The notes beneath the pieces are model-generated. The model was not told the DNA's origin, did not search any database, and saw nothing but the letters and a program-made list of their open reading frames with translations. 64,000 nucleotides of DNA from Sialis fuliginosa (taxonomy: Eukaryota > Arthropoda > Insecta > Megaloptera > Sialidae): the NCBI GenBank assembly GCA_961205875.1, contig OY540812.1, positions 34,419,098 through 34,483,097 on the forward strand, read 5' to 3'. Below, piece by piece: positions 12,001-27,000 of the stretch. The position numbers and the translations under genes were made by a program. Numbering within the stretch: position 1 is the first letter of the stretch; every line of letters begins with the position of its first letter.

Positions 12001-15000
12001 AAGACTGGATCGGGAGTTCTGGTCTCTGAGTCTTCTTCTCCATGGTAATGTACCCCCGCCCTCCATATCAGACACATCGCTTGTACCAAGAACATGCCTC
12101 AGTTCAGCATCAGCACGATCTTCTTTGGTGTTGAATTTTCCTACCTGTTATCAAGTTTATTTTATTAAATAACCATACTAAAGTACAGAAAAGTATTTTA
12201 TTATGCGATAGATACGTTCCACAGAAAACAGCATTAATGCACAAAAAAGACAGCTTCTGTTGTAAAACTAGTCACGCTCAATGGTGCCGGAACCAATTTT
12301 TTTCTGGGGGGGTTGTACAAACCTCAAAAATTAAGCTGACCTAACTTTGTTCTTAAAACTCAAAATTGACTTAAATTTTCTTTAGCTTGATTAATATCAT
12401 ATTATTTGTTAAAAAAATATAAATATAAATACAGTGGAACCTCATTAGAACGTTTTTAAAGGGACACATACTAACGAAATATTTTAACATGGGGTTTTTT
12501 AACATCGGTATTTAAAAAAAGAAAAAAACGTACTAACGAGGTTTCACTGTACTCTCTTTTTCTTTTTCTTTGTCCTTACTAGACTAATGGTTACATTTAA
12601 TAATTTGTTTATGAGCTTTAACAAAAATTAAAGAATTTTTAAGAGTAAAAAAATTACAGAAAACAGATTTTTATAATTGCACATCGCTTCAAACCCGCCT
12701 TAAAAAACAGGATACGAAGGGGGGGTAATTGCGCCACTGAATACGTTCCATAATTTAAAAAAACTGCATAAAATCAAAACAATGAGTTAAACTAAACAGA
12801 AAAATTGTATAAAAAGGTTTAGAAAATTCAGGAAAATATGAACGCCTAAAAAACACAAAAAACACAAAGTTGGAAAATCTGAAAGAAAATTTATATAAAA
12901 CTTAAAATTAGTTAATTTTTAAATATCTATGTAATTTTGTTTGAAAGTAAATTTTAAATAAAAAAAAATTACATGAGTTGATAATAATTTTCTTGTTACC
13001 TCGGCATCTTCATAATTACGAGTATTCCCAATTTTTATTCACTATTGCATTCAGTGATACAAATATATTATATAGAATAATTTTATGATTTTTTTGAAAA
13101 TTTGTTAAATGAAGATTTTAATAATAACAAAACGTTTACATATTTAAATTCCTTGAATTACCAGCTTTCATTTGATATTTCACTTGCCAAAATGAAGAAC
13201 CCCCGAATATTTCAAAACCGTATAAAAAAGATATGCATAAAGAAACTCGATTGTATAAAATACATCTACACTTTACAACATGAGTACATGTATACTATGG
13301 GCTTCAGAAGTCGTCTGCCACCCTAAATATGACCGACGGGCAACTGGGCAGATTCCCAATGAGCCTCCCAAAAAAAGTCCAGCCTCCCTTTCACAATAAT
13401 AAATAAGGAGTGGGTTTAAAATTCAAAATAAAATTTTTATTCTTACTTCAGTGATCATTTTCCCTCTTGTTTTATTTCTTTCTCTGTGGCTTGCTTTTTT
13501 TTCTAATTGTTGTAGGACCCTCTCTCTAGTTGTTCGATATTCTAAAGAAAATTCAGATATAATTCTACAAAATTCATTTGGTTTTGTATCAGGGATCTGA
13601 TGAAGTGGAACCCCTAACCACATTAGAAATTTACGAAATCTAAAAAAAAAAAAGATAATTAATCATTAAATTTTATTTAAATGTATATCATATATTAATA
13701 ATTAATTGCACGATAATTTAACCCTTTGCATTCGGAAGATTTTTTTGATATACCGACCAGTAACATTGAGCAAATATTTCAAAAACCGTGATTTTGCTAT
13801 ACAAAGTTGTCATTATCAGAAAGCAGACACGGGTAAACTGTACAGAATTTTCAATATTACAACTCAATAGCTCGCCACAGACATACAAGAAAGTCGGGTG
13901 AATTATACAGTATTCGTACTCATCTAAAAAAGTGTCCGCAAAAAAGGCTGTTTTTTAGCCTATTTTTTGGACCTCACTAGCGACCTGGGGATGAAATATA
14001 AAAATATGTTACAGGTACCAAATTACTCGTCATTGAAAACCAAAGTGAGCATTGCTTTTCGTTTTTTGAAAATTTAAAAAAATTATCCCTATTCAGGGGT
14101 TGAAAAAATTCAAAAAAATTAAAAAATCAAAAATACCACTAATTATAAAGACATTTATCATTGTATTTTTTCTATAAAATAAACTTTACAAAAGTGTAAT
14201 CACGTATTTTCTTGATCGATAAAGGTTTATGTGGGTTAAAAAACCACCCCAAAACTCTCCCATGAGGTGAAATCATCCCCAAAATATTAAGAATGAAAAT
14301 ATTTTTCTAAAATTCCTAAAAAATATTTTATGTGCTTGAAGTCGTGGAAAATGTAGAATAACTATATTATATTAGTCCTGATGAGAAAACAACCCCTATG
14401 AGGGGTAAAATCACCCCTAATCAGAAGGAGATAATGACAAATAAATGATTTTATAATTAGTGGTATTTTAGAATTTTTAATATTTTGGGATTTTTTCAAC
14501 CCCTAAATAGGGGTAATTTATTGAAATTACCAAAAAATGAAAAGCGATGCTCACTTTGGTTTTCAATGACGAGTAATTTAGTACCTGTAACATACTTTTA
14601 TATTTTTTCCCCAGGTCGCTAGTGAGGTCCAAAAAATAGGCTAACTTTGCGGTCACTCTTTATGCCGTCTGTGTGCAATTGACTTGCGAGCCAGTGCCCC
14701 CACATAGGACTTTAATCCTGGAGCCAGCGCCGCGGGCAAAAAAAATCATTGTTAAAATTAAGTAGGTCATTTAAACATTTCTGATATCCAAACACTTCTA
14801 TGACATTTTTGTCTTATTGAATTAACTAAAAAAAGTTATTAAATTATTCTTAGGGAGCCCACAAACCAGATTCAATACGGGGACCCTTTTGTGAGCCATG
14901 ACATGATTATTTAGTGACATCTGAGTGCAAAGGGTTAAAGGTTAAGGTTAAGATTTGTAATATAATAATACAAACTAAAATAATAGTATTTTTCTGAGAT

Positions 15001-18000
15001 GTTGATTCACCACAATAGCATTAAAACGATAAGTATACTTATAATTGTACCTATTAATAACTCGACGATGTATAGTACTAAGTAAAATAATCCTCTCAGC
15101 GCAATCGGCAAGAAAATCTGACATTTTAACTTTGATTGTTGTTCGATCATGTTTTGCAATTATTTTTAAATGGTCCCACGATGCTTTGCAGTCAGTCTCC
15201 AATCTTTGTATATTATGTTTAAGTTCATCAAAATCAACTTTTGATACACGGATTATTGCACCAATCTACAGTAACACAAATAATATTAAAGAATTAGAAT
15301 ATTAAAGAATTTGTTTAACCTATTAGATAATAAATTTCATCTAAACATTATTAACGTATTATTAACATCCAAAAATGATTTTCATAATTTATAAAATTTA
15401 AAAAAATCGAGATTGAGTTTGAAGAAAACCAGATTGATAAAATCATTTAAACATAAAAATTTGTTAAATTTCTAAAAAAAAAAATCGATTTTCATTAGAC
15501 GGAATTTATAAATTAATAAAAAAAAACTAGTCTTCTTTAAAAAAATTTCAGCTACCCAAAAAAGTCATAATGTACAGGAAAAAACGAAAAACATTGAAAG
15601 AAAAGTCATTCAAAATAACAGGAGAGGGAGGTGCAAAAATAAGGATTAGGGGGAAAATTCTTAGGTGACAGCGAAAAAAAAGGTCTTCAGTAAAAGAACA
15701 CACAAAACTAAATCAGAATAAATGGCCAAAATGTCAGTTATCGCATGTGGCCACATAATACAGTATATTTAAAATATAACAATTTTCAAAATTAATTATC
15801 TACATTAACGTAACGTGTATTTTTATTTTTAATCTAGTTTCACCTCTCAAAAGCTGAAATCCCTCATTCATGTATAGTAACGTCCCCTTGTCAGTAAATT
15901 TTTCGCCGACTTGAATTCACATGAAACTTATCATGATTGTTTTCAAAAAATGTCTCCTTATGAAATTAATATACCATTTGCTGAATGTCTTTCGATATTA
16001 AAAAAAAGATATTTTTTCCTATATTATGAATGCTATCCCAATATGTACACAATACAAAAAAATATTGTTGTAGTTATAATTTAGTCCTTTAGTAGAGAAA
16101 GTGTTGAAAAATATCAAACTCACCTCTGAATATAAATCAGTTGAGTCAGGAAACTTCTCCATAACTATAAAACACAAATGATGTAACAATGAATGTTTGT
16201 GTACAGTATCTTTAACCTCAGGAACTTTAATCAGATAATCAATCTGAAACCCTTTAACATCAGACCCATTGAGAAATATTCCAATTGACAGCAGAGTACC
16301 TAAAATAACTCTAAATGTTTTATTCACTTTCAAAAGCTCTATTCCTTGTTTGAGATCCATCAACGGCTCTGCAATTTCTCTTTCACTGCATTCAAAGTCT
16401 AATTTGAAAGCCCACAACTTTAACCTGGCAGGTAGTTCTGATATTGAAGCTAAAGTCAGCAGAAACTGTTCTGCGCTTCCTAATGGTAGGTCTGGATTTG
16501 CTGTTTGAGCGTCTTGTATTCTTGTTCTCTCCTCTTCAGTTGGTAACATTGTGAGCAGTTTCTCGATGCCTTCACGATTCATTATTGTCGCATCCATCTT
16601 TAGTATAGCAGTTTTGATCGATTGTGGAGGGGGTAGTTTTGTCATACCAATGTTAATTGCATTTGAACGTTTGTGGTCGAGGACGATTATTTCTTTGTTT
16701 TTATTCAGTTCTTGTTGTTTCTGTTAAAATTAAATTTACAATATTACAATTCATTATATCAGCGATTCTTAAATTAGGGTCCGTGGAACTTTTGCCAGGG
16801 GTCCGTGAAATATGTTTGGCATAAATTAAAGTACTTTTACATTTTTATTTACCAATGATTAATTACTATCTAACGGCCTTCATTGTTTTTCTGTCAGGGA
16901 GACAGGGGTTATTTTAGTGTTTAGTTGTAGCTTATTTCGGCTAGGGATGCTGTAAATGGCAAATTATATCTACATTAAGTACTTATGACGATGAAATCAT
17001 TTATTTCGATAAGGATTAATGTTTTGCAAGTCATAAGTCCATGTAAATAGAACCCAAATATTTTATATTTTCTTTGTAACATAAAAGCAGTCATTGTGGC
17101 TTAAATATAAAAGTTAGACATATCGTGTCGCGGACTTTATTGTAGAACTTTTGGTTCTACACAATTCTTTAATACATTATTTTGTTCTATATTGAACGGT
17201 TTAGGCAGTGTATTACAAAACAGCGCGCCGACGGCAAAATTTTTTACGACTTGATTTACTATTATTGTCACTGCTTAGTTGTTATGTTACCTAACGTAAC
17301 AAAATATAGCCTATATACTATACTATACTATATATAACCTGGCCAGAGAATGTACCTATGAATTAAAAAAGAAACCACGTAAATCGGATAAGTGGTTCTC
17401 GAGTGATAAGGTCACTAACGGACAGACAGCCAGACAGAGAGACGTTGAGCTTTATATATATTAAGGATGATTACATTATATTGTTATTAATCATAGGCTT
17501 AAGGGGTGGTAAAACTGTCCGCTGCCATGGTCCCAAGGCATATAATATAAAATAAAAAATAAGAGACGCTGATACAAATCCTTGCAGGGGATGCAAGGAA
17601 TCTACGTCATTTTGTATTTGTTTTTATTATTGTTTACATTCATTACCTTAGTCATTAAATCTTTGGCACGAGATTCAAATAAATGCTCCAACTTCTGCGT
17701 ATCAATCAGCACCGGACTGAGCTCATCCCAAATCATCTTACCACCATCGTTCTGCAGTCTCATGTTTGTCATAGGATCCTCTCTGACCTCCTTCCAAAAC
17801 AACTTCACTGTCTTTTTACTTTTTTTAGACTGTGTAGTTTCATCGTTCTTGGTAGTTAAAACATTTTCAGTTTTCATTGGCATTCCTCTAGAATTAATTG
17901 CATTCAATCCAAACAGTGGGGGTTTCGGACAATTAGGTGGGGCTAATGGAGGAGGACCCATCACTCCAGGTGGTGGAGGGGGCGGGGGGCCTGTTTGATT

Positions 18001-21000
18001 TATTCCAATAGGTGCTAGAATGTCTGCCTCGTCGTCACTTTGCAGATCAGTAAAATCTAAATCACAGAGATTTAATGGCCTGTTTAAATTTTCAACTAGT
18101 TCTTCCCAATGAAGCTCGCTCTCTGTTTTTTTTATTTCGTTTACAACAAATTTAGGTATGGTTTCATTTGTAGGGCTTCTCAATACATCGATTTTCGATT
18201 TAGACTTTGCGAGGCCTTCTTTAGCTTTGAAGATAAGCCCACTCATGTCGCCAATTCTGTTCACAGACCGGTTTTCATCAGTGTTGTGGAAGATATTTTG
18301 ACTAGATAGTTTCTGTGTTAAATCCTTTACAGAATTTTCTTTGTTTAGTTGCAGGAATTGATTGCAGTTGTTATCATATACTTCTACTTCGTTTTCACTG
18401 GGTGGGGGACAATTTTCATCATTTGATTTTGGGTGAATCTTCAACATCCATGGTTTCTTTATTGCATTTCCGTTTAGCATGTTTGTTTCTGAGTAATCTT
18501 CAGCATTGTTGTCACAACTTAGTTGTGGTGATAGGTTACTTTGTGTTGGACTCTGTCTGATTACAAACGAACTATTGGAACCATTGTGTTGAAGCTCAGT
18601 GGAAATTTTATTGCCTGTATAGAAAATATAACATTTAGTATATTAACAGATTCAGAACTTATGTCCGGTATTATATAGAATTAGCTCTCGAGCAAAAGCT
18701 AAGCTAATGCCATCTACGAGCTATTAAATATAAATGACAGCCCACTGACAGTTGTAATGAACGGTCTGGTTTATATGAATGACTTTGATGCATGCGCGTT
18801 AATTAGAAATCAGCAATCTACAAACAGTAGTGACAATTGTACCTCATAAAATGCATAGCATGTCTATATATTAATACGTGAACATCAAAAATTATCGTAT
18901 ATTTTTTTAGTATTTATTATAAAAGGAGGTGAATGAAACTTATATTGTTCGAAAGGTACTGTGCCATATCTATACATCTGTGCACAAACGAAAATCATGT
19001 GTGTATTAGGGTGATTCATTTCCGCAAAGTTTTTTATTTTTGAAGTGCTCAAGCACAGTGTTAATCTACATGTAGAAAAAAAAATTCTCACCAAATTTGA
19101 GCTCTTAATTCCGATTTTAAGTACTTACTATTTAAATTTGAATTTTTCCCATTTAAAATGCATGTAAAAAGTAAATTTTTCTTTCAAAGTTATAATGCTT
19201 AGCCGCTTTTTACGATATCGCAAAACGCTTTATCAGGTCTTGTAGAGGATTCCTTGCTCTTCAAAATTGCTCATGGGTTTTTTGATATTGGTCGTACTAG
19301 TTCACCTGCCAGAACTATCGTTTTTTTACACTTCCAGCTATAAAAATGGCTGTAACTCATGAGATATTGGTCAGAGCAATTTGAACCTAAGGACTTTTTT
19401 TAAAGAGAATAAAATTTCCTTTAAAAATAGGTATTTTTTTTCTCCCTACTAGTAGCGGTTCGCTCTGAAAAATGAAAAAAAACGGTACTTTTTTCAAAAA
19501 TTTTACTTTGATAGTTCTGGCAGGTGAACTAGTACGACCAATATCGAAAAACCCATGAGCAATTTTGAAGAGCAAGGAATCCTCTACAAGACCTGATAAA
19601 GCGTTTTGCGATATCGTAAAAAGCGGCTAAGCATTATAACTTTGAAAGAAAAATTTACTTTTTACATGCATTTTAAATGGGAAAAATTCAAATTTAAATA
19701 GTAAGTACTTAAAATTGGAATTAAGAGCTCAAATTTGGTGAGAATTTTTTTTTCTACATGTAGATTAACACTGTGCTTGAGCACTTCAAAAATAAAAAAA
19801 CTTTGCGGAAATGAATCACCCTAGTGTGTATGTTGCCGTTAAGGCAGGTAAAATAAAATTAACATACACACATGATTTTCCCTCTCGCTGTTTATTTTCC
19901 CTCGCATTGTTCAATAGCATAGCAATACCTAGCGTCATCAAGCGGCAAAAATAAATATGATTATTTAACGACAGATGAGGTCGTCCTTTCTTTTGTTACA
20001 ATTTATAGATTTATAGGAAATTTTGAAGTTGGATCTTGGCTTTTGGGTGTAAGCCACATCAATTTGGTCATGTTATCAGTCAATGTTTCGTCACACATTG
20101 CAGTGATCATCTTCAGGGCTTTTCATTTTGAAGTTATTATAATTTGTTTAAACGTATAATTATTCTCTCACTTTGCCATTATTTGCACGCCGGGCGAGAG
20201 TTTATTAGTGCAAGAGCCCGAAAACAATGTGTTAATATTTCAGAAAACATGTGGGTTTTAAAAACAAAAAGCTTACAATTATACTATTATCTATCTACAG
20301 ATAATATTGTCATTAATGTGATGTATAAATAAAGTATCTAATTATAATATACATACCATTCAAGCCAATTGCAAAAGCAGCTCCGTTCTCCTGTTGTTCC
20401 CTTATGAAACTCCGTTGTCTTTCTGCCCTTTCTCTACGTTTTCTTAAAGCAGGGGTTACTCCGACATGGTTCACTAAAATATAATTTTGACACATTTAAA
20501 ACAGTGTTGGCTAACATATTTAAAATGAAGAGAATCTATCCATTACAGTATATTATTTCTACTTCACTTAATTATGATTCTATAATAATTATGACATTAA
20601 GGTATTTCTCGGGGAGAAACAAGGTACGCTATATGTTAGAAAAGGAAAAAAAATGTGTAGTACAAAATCAAGATAACTGTATGAATTAAAATAAAATTTG
20701 GCAACATTGAGTATATATTTTCTATTGCACATGCGCAATATTCCCGATGACTGCTACGTATTATTTAATGTTTTAATTTGATAACGTGTACTGTTATTTG
20801 CAGCTGAATTTGTTATATATTATAAGTTTATAATTAAGAAATAGTTTAACTATTTTTATTATTTCTTGAAATTAAAAGAATAATATATTCAGCACGTACG
20901 ATTTTTAAATACCGCAGCAATTATCAATACTTTGCGGCGTTATAATAACTAGTACCGTGACATTTTTTATCAGAAAATAAGTTTTTATTCTACTTATAAC

Positions 21001-24000
21001 TTATAAACGGAGTGGTGAAAATACTTGAGATTTTTTATATTAACTCCAAATATATTAATGTAGTTTTTTTCAAAATTTCATAAATTTCTTGATTTTTCTT
21101 CGCATAAAATTATTTACTTTTTCGTTGAAAATCCGCTTAAAATATCGTAATCCCTACGTTAAATTTTTTATTTTATTTTGACAATATCTTCGCTTATAGA
21201 TAGATGGTCAATCATTTTAAGATTCTAATAACCTTTTTTTAGTTTTTTTTTTACAAAATTTGAGCTTACTCTTGAATCTTTTAATTTTTCCGAGAAATAC
21301 CTTAATAAAATTATGGTTTTGTAGTATTTCATTACTTCATTACTCCCTTTGTTTACTTTAATTGAAAAATTCATCATTAAAAAGAATTTTGATGAATTTT
21401 CATCAATATGAAATATATAAATTCTTTAAATATTTTACTACGCATGGTTGTGTTGATGTGGAATGTTTCATAAATATGTATAAAAAAAACAGATATTTTT
21501 GATTAGAGCTTTTTAAATATAACACAGCCACACACAAAAAAAAGTGTAAGGTATCAAAAAAGCAATCTATATAGCATTTTTGTATTGGTCGAGCATAGTC
21601 AAAATATAAATTTTTGGAATTTTCTGCTTACCAGCTTTTTTTATTTGAGCTTGAATTTTGGGTTTACGTTGATTTTTTCCAAGTTGGCTACTAAACATCT
21701 AAAATCGTTTTTTTTTAGCTGTAAAGTGGATTTATCGGTTTTTATTTAAATTGTTGTTGTGAATTTAGCACGAGGAAGCACTGTGTATTTACTTCGCAGA
21801 TGTTTTTTTTTGTGTGGCTGTGTTATCAATAATTACTCTTGAGTATAATTCATATTTCTAATATTTAATCCTAGAAAAATTTTTTTTTTCCCAGCTTATA
21901 AAAATATAATATAAAAATATTTACCATCCTTCTCGTTATTATATTTCCCATTAAGCATTTCATCGGCCCTTCCGTGAGATGACTGAGAACTAGAAGATTC
22001 CTCTTCTCCATCGCTGTTCTCCTGGAAACCCACAGCAGATCTTATGGAACTTTGTTTTGATACAAATGCATTGGTTCCTGTTGAATGCCGTCTTGATTTT
22101 CTTCTTTCGCATGAGATCTGCAGAGACTTTCTGTTTCGTAATGTTTTCCTGATTGTTTCATCTAATCGGCTCAGTGGTGACTCTTTCTGTTCACTGTCTT
22201 CATGCTCTAGTACTGCTTCATATATTTGAAACTGGCGCAATAGATCTAAATCTGTGCCTTGTCGAGACATATAGCGCTGAATGATACCCTCCATGCCTTG
22301 TTCTTCTAAAGCATCGACCTTAAAAAATAAGTATATAATAATAATAATAAAATATTTATTTGTAAAGTATTGTCGCAAGGTTAAAAATTGTAATAATTAA
22401 TAACTAAATACAATTATAAAAGATAAATTATTGATATTGAAAATAGGAATTTAATCAGTTTAGAGAAGTTTTACTGTAGTATATAACTACTCGTTTTAAC
22501 TTGGCAACAAAAAGTCAATAAATCTTATACAGTGAAATCTGGTAATACGAAAATGTTTAACACGAATTAACATTCTGGTCCCGATGAAATGCTAAAATGT
22601 TAATGCTAAAACCGCTTAACACGAAAAGATTAAGCATTATGACACTGTTGAGCCATCAACTTTAAGGGTAATTAGAGAGAAGAAGACTGTTATGACCTTA
22701 TATATAATTTTCCTAATAAATAACATATATTCTTAATGAAAAAAGTAAGTATCATTGTCAGAAAAGCCGTTATTTTAATAAAAATATCAAACGTTTGACG
22801 TAAAAGTGGAGGCCATATTGGAATAAAATTTCTGATTCGCGTAGTACATCTATCTAAGAATACTTGTATTTAATATTTTTTTTACAAATGACATCTTTAT
22901 GATCTTTAAACTTTTTTTTTCAACCCCTAAATAGGGGTAATTTCTTGAAATTTTCAAAAAAGCGATGTTCACTTTGGTTTTCAGTGACGAGTAATTTGGT
23001 ACTTGTAACATACTTTTATATTTTTTCGCCAGGTCGCTAGCGAGGTCCAAAAAATAGGCTAACTTTGCGGTCATTCTTTAAATTGGTCAAAAGTATGTGC
23101 AGATATTTAGATGATTATGTTAAACAATTTCCACTGTGTATATTTTTTAGGAAAATAAAAAAATATAAATTTTTAGCTACAGTGAAGGAAATTACAGATT
23201 TTTTAATAAAAGTTTTCAACATTTTTTAAAGTTTTTTAATTGTATGTTTAATACAAACCTGATCATAATAAGTATCCTGGTCCGGAATTCCATTCAAGCA
23301 CTTATTAATAAGCGTCATTGCGTATATCAATAGTTCAGTATCATTTGCATCATAATCTTTCAGAAGTCTCATGATAATACTCCATAGCGGCAACCCATTT
23401 GCAATATCCACAGCACTGACAGCTTGTATCAACATCAGACAATTAGTTTCCACATACTCGACAAATACCAGTAATAGTTTGAGTGCTGTCTTGACAACGA
23501 GCCTAAACTTGGAAGTGATAAGTGTGTACAACCACTGGACTGTTCGATTGTGGTTTATAACTCCATTCATGCCATCTACATACAGCATGAGCTGGCCAAG
23601 CGCACGTAAAATATAGTTCTGGTACTTATGGTCCACTTTGGAACCCACCTTTATAAGGCACGACAGACCATCATTCTGAACAAACTCATGTACCAAGTCT
23701 TTATCCTCTTGGAATATTTGTTTGAGTGAGAACAGCGAGTTGCGCAGATCACGGTCTTCTGAGTTGAGCAGTTTTTCTGTAAGTAATCATAATTATTACC
23801 CATATACAGGTTGTCCCAATCAGCTGTTATTTTCAAATGGATGCAGTTATTGAAAAAACAAAAATTGCATTGAAAAGAAGAGTCTGAATTTATATTCGGG
23901 CTATGGTAGAAGCATGTCAAAATGAATAATATTACTTTTACGTTTGAAAAGTGCTTCTTTTTGAGAATAAAAGTGTATGGCAGTTCTTGTAGGGGGTTTT

Positions 24001-27000
24001 CGTATTAAATACAGAAAACTTGTATTTAAGAGTGAAATCACACTAAAAAGGTTATAAACTCATTATTTATTTAAACTTATCACTCCATTTTTAAGTAATA
24101 AATCCGCATTAAATAATTTTTTGTGTTATTTAACAGAATTATCGATAATTTTATCATATTTTCCATCAATAAAATAAATTGATGCACAAACATTTTATTA
24201 AATTTTATTTATACCCATTTAAAACTGCAGACTTTCTTATTTTCAATGCTATTTTTGTTTTTTCAATAACAATATCCATTTGAAAATGATAGCTGATTAG
24301 TTTTAACATCTTCCCGTAGGACATCCAGAATTCAAAATCGTTCATGCTCACGTCGTGACCCGAATAAACACCCTATATGAATGTACTATTAACCTAAGAT
24401 ATTTTAAGACTCAGTGCTTATGAAGACTACACCTTTTCCAATTGAATTTCAGAAAGCATCAATTGTATTTCAGAAAGTATCAATAATAATTGTATTTCAG
24501 AATAGTCAATTGTATTTCAAAAAGTATCAATAATAATTGTATTTCAGAATAGTCAATTGTATTTCAGAATGTATCAATTGTATTTCAGATTAGTCAATTC
24601 TCAATTGTATTTCAGAAAGTATCAATTGTGTTTCAGAATAGTCAATTGTATTTCAGAAAGCATCAATTATATTTCAGAAAGCATCAATTATATTTCAGAA
24701 TATAGAAATTGTGAGTATTGTATAATTGAAAAAAATAACTTAAAGGGCTAACCTTGGGTTGCACAAAGCAAAATGAATCACAATTAGTTAATCAGTTGTT
24801 TTAAAACCATTATTACGTCAATTCTAAAAAACAATCACGGTTATGATATATTTTCTAAGGTAAAAAATTATCATATTTAGTGAGTTTTTCATTTATAAAT
24901 TGAGATTAAGTTTAGAATTAACATTAATCATGGTTTGAAAACAACTGATTAACTAATTGTAGTTAATTTTGCTTTATGCAACCCGAGGTAAAACTTTCTG
25001 TTAAACGCTAGGTCTCAAATAAGCACACATTTTTTTGAATAATTGAGATAAAAAAATTCCATTGATGAAACCATAGGATATTATACACTGCTTGTCACAA
25101 TTAGTGGGTTACTTTTTCAATATAACAGTTTTGTTGGTCCAAAGAGTAACAACTTTGTACATGGATCAATTAATTACACAGGTTTACAAAAAAAAAAAAG
25201 TTTATGAATATTTGACGAGACCATTGTATCCTTATGTATTTTGACGTCCTGAATCCGAATCTGAGGTCCGTTTACCTTGGTTAGCTCAGTTTCAAGGTCA
25301 TTTCGAGGTCAAATTTTTAAAAATCGCTAAATGATTCTGATAAAAGGTGATATATAGGTTTTTCTGGTCGCTGATTCTGAATTTGACGCCCGTTGACCTC
25401 TTCGAGGTCAGGTTAAAGGTCATTTCAAGGTCAAAGTGGGAAAAATCGCTCGAAAATTCTGACAAAACAGTACATATAGGTTTTTGGGGTCGCTGAACTA
25501 AAATTTGAGGCCCGTAGAACCCTACAATGTCAGTTTCAAGGTCATTTTAAGGTCAAATTTTTATTTTTTAAAATCGCTAAATGAATCTGGTAAAAGGTGT
25601 ATATAGGTTTCTCTGGTCGCTGATTCTGAATTTGACGTCCGTTGACCTCTATGAGGTCAAGTTCATGGTCAATTCAAGGTCAAAGTGGGAAAAATCGCTC
25701 GAAAATTCTGACAAAACAGTACATATAGATTTCTAAGGTCGCTAATTTATAATTTGAGGTCCGTAGACCTCTGCAATGTCAGTTTCAAGGTCATTTCAAG
25801 GTCAAATTTTTAAAAATCGCTAAAAGAATCTGGTAAGAAGTGATAATAGGTCGTTGATTCTGAATTTGACGTCCGTTGACCTCTACGAGGTCAGGTTCAA
25901 ACCTATATGTACTGTTTTGTCCGAATTTTCGAGCGATTTTTCCCACTTTGACCTTGAACCTGACCTCATAGAGGTCAACGGATGTCAAATTCAGAATCAG
26001 CGACCAAAGAAACCTTTTACCAGATTCATTTAGCGATTTTTAAAAATAAAAATTTGACCTTAAAATGACCTTGAAAATGACATTGTAGGGGTCTACGTAC
26101 CTCAAATTTTAATTCAGCGACCCCAAAAACCTATATGTACTGTTTTGTCAGAATTTTTGAGCGATTTTTCCCACTTTGACCTTGAAATGACCTTTAACCT
26201 GACCTCGTAGAGGTGAACGGACGTCAAATTCAGAATCAGCGACCAGAAAAACCTATATATCACCTTTTACCAGAATCTTTTAACGATTTTTAAAAATGTG
26301 ACCTCGAAATGACTGAGCTAACCAAGGTCAACGGACCTCAGATTCGGATTCAGCACGTCAAAATACATAAGGATACTATGGTCTCGTCAAATATTCATAA
26401 ACTTTTTTTTTTTTGTAAACCTGTGTTATTAGTGCTCACATGGGGCAAAAATGAATTTTTTCTTTACATGTTCACTAAGGAGTTAAATCCTTTAGTAGGG
26501 GTTGGGACTATTTTTCCCATGATGTACAAAACGATTTCCGTAAGTCTGTTTACTGCTCAGACTGGGTAGAAAAATATGACATCAGGTCTTGTACTAATAC
26601 TATTTGATAATGTATTATCTACCTAATACAATAAATACAAAAAATTATTAAAATTCTGAAATAAAATTGATGCTTTCTGAACTACAAATGATGCTTTCTG
26701 AAATACAATTGACTAATCTGAAATACAATTGACTATTCTGAATTACAATTGATGTTTTTTGAAATACAATTGACGCTTTCTGAAATACAATTGGAAAAGG
26801 TGTATTAAACTAAAAACTTTCCCATGTCTCAAGATTAATTTTTCATTTAACCAATTTTTGCTGGGGATATTATTACCTATAATATAAATTAAAAAATTAT
26901 TTTATTCGTTTTCTGAAAGTTCCTTGGTGAGAAAATCTGGACTACTGCTTCATATACAGTAGGTAGTAAGGTCTCTTTTTATGCAGATTCAGAGATTCCC

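Noticed and set aside
17582-17998. Plus-strand 138-codon frame with Gly-rich end
   Set aside because: Antisense shadow of FHOD exon 7; the glycine run is the complement of the FH1 prolines.
24443-24705. Regular repeats considered as a CRISPR array
   Set aside because: Units are directly adjacent and variable without unique spacers, and the genome is eukaryotic.
24557-24751. Frame with YFRxYQLYF repeats
   Set aside because: Direct product of the AATTGTATTTCAGAAAG tandem units at the end of a foldback element.
25791-25988. Frame within the AGGTCA array
   Set aside because: Repeat unit read-through crossing the palindrome centre; no conservation between units in protein terms.
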